DNA of 64,000 nt, taken from contig NZ_CP154625.1 in assembly GCF_051148895.1 (NCBI RefSeq), positions 682,001-746,000 of the forward strand, in the 5' to 3' direction. The notes under the pieces were generated by a model that saw only the letters and a program-made list of their open reading frames with translations, did not search any database and was not told the DNA's origin. The DNA is from Terrisporobacter vanillatitrophus (GTDB lineage Bacteria > Bacillota > Clostridia > Peptostreptococcales > Peptostreptococcaceae). Position numbers and translations under genes: made by a program. Of this stretch, positions 61,262 through 64,000 are shown in pieces (the stretch's first letter is position 1; the number at the start of each line of letters is the position of its first letter).

Positions 61262-62542
61262 TTGAAATTAGAATTAGGATATGTAAAGATAAATGACATA
61301 TGCTTTTCAGATGTTTCAAAAGTAGAAAATGGTGTTATCTATGTTAATAAGCAAGAATTAATAGACTTATTAATGGAAGATGAAAATATTAAATCTGTTG
61401 ATTTAGATATTGCCAGACCTGGGGATAGTACACGTATAATGCCAGTCAAAGATGTTATAGAACCAAGGGTTAAGATTGAAGGACCAGGAGGAATATTCCC
61501 AGGAATGATTAGTAAGGTTACTACTGTAGGTAGCGGAAAAACTAATGTACTTAAAGGTTCAGCAGTAGTTACAACAGGTAAAATAGTTGGATTCCAAGAA
61601 GGTATTATTGATATGAGCGGTGAAGGTGCAAAATACACTCCATTTTCGAAGCTTTGCAACTTAGTAGTAATTTGCGAGCCTATTGATGAATTAAAACAAC
61701 ACAACCATGAATCAGCTTTAAGATTTGCTGGATACAAAGCAGCCACATACTTAGGAAATTTGGCAAAAGATATTACTCCAGATGAAACAGAGGTTTATGA
61801 AACAGATTCAATAATAGAAGGATATAAAAAATATCCAGAATTACCAAGAGTAGCTTATGTATATATGCTTCAAACTCAAGGTTTATTACATGATACTTAT
61901 ATATATGGTGTAGATGCAAAGAAAACTATATCTACTTTAATTTATCCAACAGAAGTAATGGACGGAGCGATAGTAAGTGGTAACTGTGTTTCTGCATGTG
62001 ACAAAAACACAACTTATCATCATTTAAATAACCCAATTATTCATGATTTATTTGAAAAGCATGGAAAAGAGTTAAACTTTGTTGGTGTAATAATAACAAA
62101 CGAAAATGTTTATCTTGCTGATAAAGAAAGGTCTTCTAACTGGAGTGCAAAATTAGCTGAATTCCTAGGCGTAGATGGCGTAATAATCAACGAAGAAGGA
62201 TTTGGTAATCCAGATACTGACCTAATTATGAACTGTAAAAAGATAGAAGAAAAAGGAATAAAAACAGTAATAATAACTGATGAATATGCAGGTAGAGATG
62301 GAAAATCCCAGTCATTAGCTGATGCTGATTCTTTAGCAAATGCAGTTGTTACTGGAGGAAATGCAAATGAATTAATTACTCTTCCTCCAATGGATAAAGT
62401 AATAGGATATCCAGAAGTTGCAGATGTTATAGCTGGTGGATTTGATGGTAGTTTAAAACCAGATGGTTCAATAGTTGCAGAACTTCAAGTTATTACAGGT
62501 TCTACAAATGAAATAGGTTTCAATAAATTAAGTGCAAGATAG
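61262..62542 (+). CDS. grdE: Glycine reductase component B, alpha/beta precursor GrdE
   Basis: A 426-residue proprotein, about the length of known GrdE. It is cut in front of Cys242 (VSGN-CVSACDKN) to give two subunits, one bearing the carbonyl group that forms a Schiff base with glycine. Other conserved parts are ARPGDSTRIMPVKDVIEPR, GPGGIFPGMISKV and DEYAGRDGKSQSLADAD. TTG 61262 follows GGAGGTG. The sarcosine and betaine forms (GrdG, GrdI) are similar; the glycine riboswitch and closeness to GrdE as I recall it favour glycine. Confidence 0.9.
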   Translation: MKLELGYVKINDICFSDVSKVENGVIYVNKQELIDLLMEDENIKSVDLDIARPGDSTRIMPVKDVIEPRVKIEGPGGIFPGMISKVTTVGSGKTNVLKGSAVVTTGKIVGFQEGIIDMSGEGAKYTPFSKLCNLVVICEPIDELKQHNHESALRFAGYKAATYLGNLAKDITPDETEVYETDSIIEGYKKYPELPRVAYVYMLQTQGLLHDTYIYGVDAKKTISTLIYPTEVMDGAIVSGNCVSACDKNTTYHHLNNPIIHDLFEKHGKELNFVGVIITNENVYLADKERSSNWSAKLAEFLGVDGVIINEEGFGNPDTDLIMNCKKIEEKGIKTVIITDEYAGRDGKSQSLADADSLANAVVTGGNANELITLPPMDKVIGYPEVADVIAGGFDGSLKPDGSIVAELQVITGSTNEIGFNKLSAR

Positions 62543-62561
62543 GTAGAAAGGGGGTTTGAAG

Positions 62562-63863
62562 ATGATAAAAGTTGTTCAATATATAAATCAATTTTTCGCA
62601 CAAATAGGTGGGGAAGAAATGGCTCATGTTAAACCTGAAGTGAGAGAAGGCATAGTTGGGCCAGGGGCTGCTTTTAATGCTGCCTTTAAAGGAGAGGCTG
62701 AAATAGTAGCTACAGTTATATGTGGTGACTCTTATTTCAATGAAAATATAGAAGAGGCTAAAAAAGTTGTTTTAGATATGGTAAAACAATATAATCCAGA
62801 TGTATTTATAGCAGGTCCAGCATTTAATGCAGGAAGATATGGTGTTGCTTGCGGAACTATAGCTACAGCAGTTAAAGAAGATTTAGATATACCTTCATTA
62901 ACAGGTATGTATGTAGAAAATCCAGGTGCAGATATGTTCAAGGATAAAGTTTATATGGTACCTACTAAAAACTCTGCAGTAGGAATGAGAGATGCTGTTA
63001 AAGTTATGGCTCCTCTTGCTCTCAAACTTGCAAAGGGTGAAAAAATAGGTGCATCTATTGAAGATGGATATATGCCAAATGGTATAAGAAAGAACTTTTT
63101 TGATAAAGAAAGAGGATCTAAGAGAGCAGTAGATATGTTAATTAAGAAATTAAAAGGTGAAGAATTTACAACTGAATATCCAATGCCTGATTTTGATAGA
63201 GTAAAACCAAATCCTGCTGTTAAGGATTTATCAAAGGCTAAAATAGCTTTAGTTACTTCTGGTGGTATAGTTCCAAAAGGAAACCCAGATCATATAGAAT
63301 CTTCAAGTGCATCTAAATACGGTAAATATGATTTAGAAGGATTTAAACAATTAAGTTGCGAAGATCACCAAACTGCTCATGGTGGGTATGACCCAGTTTA
63401 TGCAAATGCAGACCCAAACAGAGTTTTACCAGTTGATGTAATGAGAGAATTTGAGAAGCAAGGTGTAATAGGAGAATTTCATAGATATTATTATGCAACA
63501 GTAGGTAATGGAACTTCAGTTGCCAATGCAAAAGGATTTGCTTCAAAATATGCTCAAGAGTTAAAAGATGATGGTGTTGATGCTGTAATTCTAACTAGTA
63601 CGTGAGGTACTTGTACTCGTTGCGGTGCAACGATGGTAAAGGAAATAGAAAGAGCTGGAATACCAGTAGTACACATTTGTACAGTAGTACCAATTTCTTT
63701 AACAGTTGGAGCTAATAGAATAGTTCCTGCAATAGCAATTCCTCATCCACTTGGAAATCCAGCATTAACATTAGAAGAAGAAAAGAAAATAAGAAGAAAT
63801 CTTATAGCAAAGGCTTTTAAAGCACTACAAACTGAAATAGAAGATCAAACTGTATTTGAGTAG
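62562..63863 (+). CDS. grdB: Glycine reductase component B gamma subunit GrdB, selenoprotein
   Basis: A 433-residue selenoprotein when the in-frame TGA at 63603-63605 is read as selenocysteine (Sec348, context TSTUGTCTRC). The frame continues without break to 63863 with family sequence (MVKEIERAGIPVVHICTVVPIS), so it is one gene, not two. It binds the substrate-derived enamine and passes the carboxymethyl group to the Sec of GrdA. The start is ATG 62562 after AAAGGGGG; TTG 62556 is too close to that site. A stem-loop follows the TGA. Confidence 0.95.
63603..63632 (+). promoter_or_regulatory. UGA codon and bacterial SECIS-type stem-loop in grdB
   Basis: The stem CGTTGC (63618-63623) / GCAACG (63627-63632) with loop GGT lies 12 bases after the TGA. 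Position and the G in the apical loop agree with bacterial SECIS elements bound by SelB. Confidence 0.8.
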
Positions 63864-63875
63864 AATTTAAAACAA

Positions 63876-63938
63876 TGTTTACATTAAGTGAGAATATAAA
63901 AAATATTTTTATCACATATCTTACTTAATGTAAACATA
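63876..63938 (+). other. Long hairpin between grdB and grdA
   Basis: ATGTTTACATTAAGT (63876-63890) and ACTTAATGTAAACAT (63924-63938) are exact complements; the stem goes on with GAGAATAT against ATATCTT (one G-T pair, one bulge) to about 22 pairs. No T-run follows, so it is not a plain terminator; mRNA processing, stability or attenuation are open options. Confidence 0.7.
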
Positions 63939-63971
63939 TAGAAATAAAGTATAGAGTAGAGGGGATATCTA

Positions 63972-64000
63972 ATGAGTATATTAGAGAGCAAGAAAGTTAT
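63972..64000 (+). CDS. grdA: Glycine reductase component A GrdA (3' end outside window)
   Basis: Only nine codons and part of a tenth are visible (MSILESKKV then AT). This matches the start of GrdA proteins, the small selenoprotein that carries the carboxymethyl group between components B and C. AGGGG lies 8-12 bases before ATG 63972. The call rests on this short match and on the position after grdB; the Sec codon would be beyond the window. Confidence 0.75.

Noticed and set aside
62562..63863. Reading grdB as two separate genes split at 63605
   Set aside because: The TGA is a selenocysteine codon: the downstream frame continues family sequence and a SECIS-type stem follows.
1..64000. CRISPR arrays, rRNA, tRNA, prophage or intact insertion sequences
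   Set aside because: No spaced direct repeats, tRNA-like clovers, integrase, transposase or phage structural genes were found.

Overview
The base composition is strongly AT-rich, start codons include many TTG and GTG with strong AGGAGG-type ribosome binding sites, and almost all genes lie on the plus strand. Together with a selenocysteine-containing glycine reductase locus, an [FeFe]-hydrogenase maturase, a CodY box, and SAM-I, glycine and glmS RNA elements, this points to an anaerobic, amino-acid-fermenting Firmicute of the Clostridia. The family Peptostreptococcaceae (Clostridioides, Paraclostridium, Paeniclostridium, Terrisporobacter relatives) is the best guess; the species cannot be named from the sequence alone. 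The window is ordinary chromosome. I see no phage, CRISPR array, rRNA, tRNA or intact transposon.

Layout. 1-11 kb: end of hydG, an EEP-fold phosphohydrolase, a CodY-boxed brnQ, an ABC-2 permease pair with no ATPase beside it, a VCBS-like protein and a GH3 beta-glucosidase. 11-14.4 kb: an orphan protein with a possible PD-(D/E)XK core, a GNAT enzyme, a Crp/Fnr regulator and a stand-alone RelA/SpoT synthetase. 14.5-18.6 kb: pstS-pstC-pstA-pstB-phoU. 18.6-25 kb: a long hairpin with a possible gene remnant, a small rhodanese divergent from an 825-residue sulfur-transfer fusion protein, a thioredoxin, an SH3b/NlpC-P60 wall hydrolase and a flavodoxin/PNPOx fusion. 25-30.4 kb: a SAM riboswitch with an NhaC-family (MetT-like) transporter, uppP, an ECF transporter remnant, and the glmS ribozyme with glmS. 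30.5-36.1 kb: mannitol operon mtlA-mtlR-mtlF-mtlD with repeated TGTCACT-N6-AGTGACA operators. 36.3-43.8 kb: PHP phosphatase, YitT protein, a Cys-rich unknown, a class V aminotransferase, a marR-MATE operon with twin operators, and a DbpA-type helicase. 43.8-49.8 kb: an aryl-beta-glucoside operon (licT, bglP, two GH1 genes) controlled by RNA antitermination. 50-55.4 kb: a MerR regulator, a phosphodiesterase, and a Fur-boxed siderophore ABC system in the gene order of yclNOPQ. 55.7-58.1 kb: an AmmeMemoRadiSam pair. 58.3-60.6 kb: a shortened LacI regulator, a ROK glucokinase and a GNAT enzyme. 60.9-64 kb: a tandem glycine riboswitch and grdE-grdB(Sec)-grdA.

The genes fit an organism that uses plant and host sugars (mannitol, beta-glucosides) and ferments amino acids through the Stickland reaction. 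Regulation is read out strongly at the RNA level: three metabolite-sensing RNAs, a LicT antiterminator site with a second vestigial copy, and several intergenic hairpins.

Most worth a second look: the fused MEMO-AMMECR1 protein with its radical SAM partner next to Fur-regulated iron uptake; the LacI protein with an apparent internal deletion; the siderophore-binding protein without any cysteine; the second RAT-like site without a terminator; the mtl palindromes; and the long hairpin between grdB and grdA.
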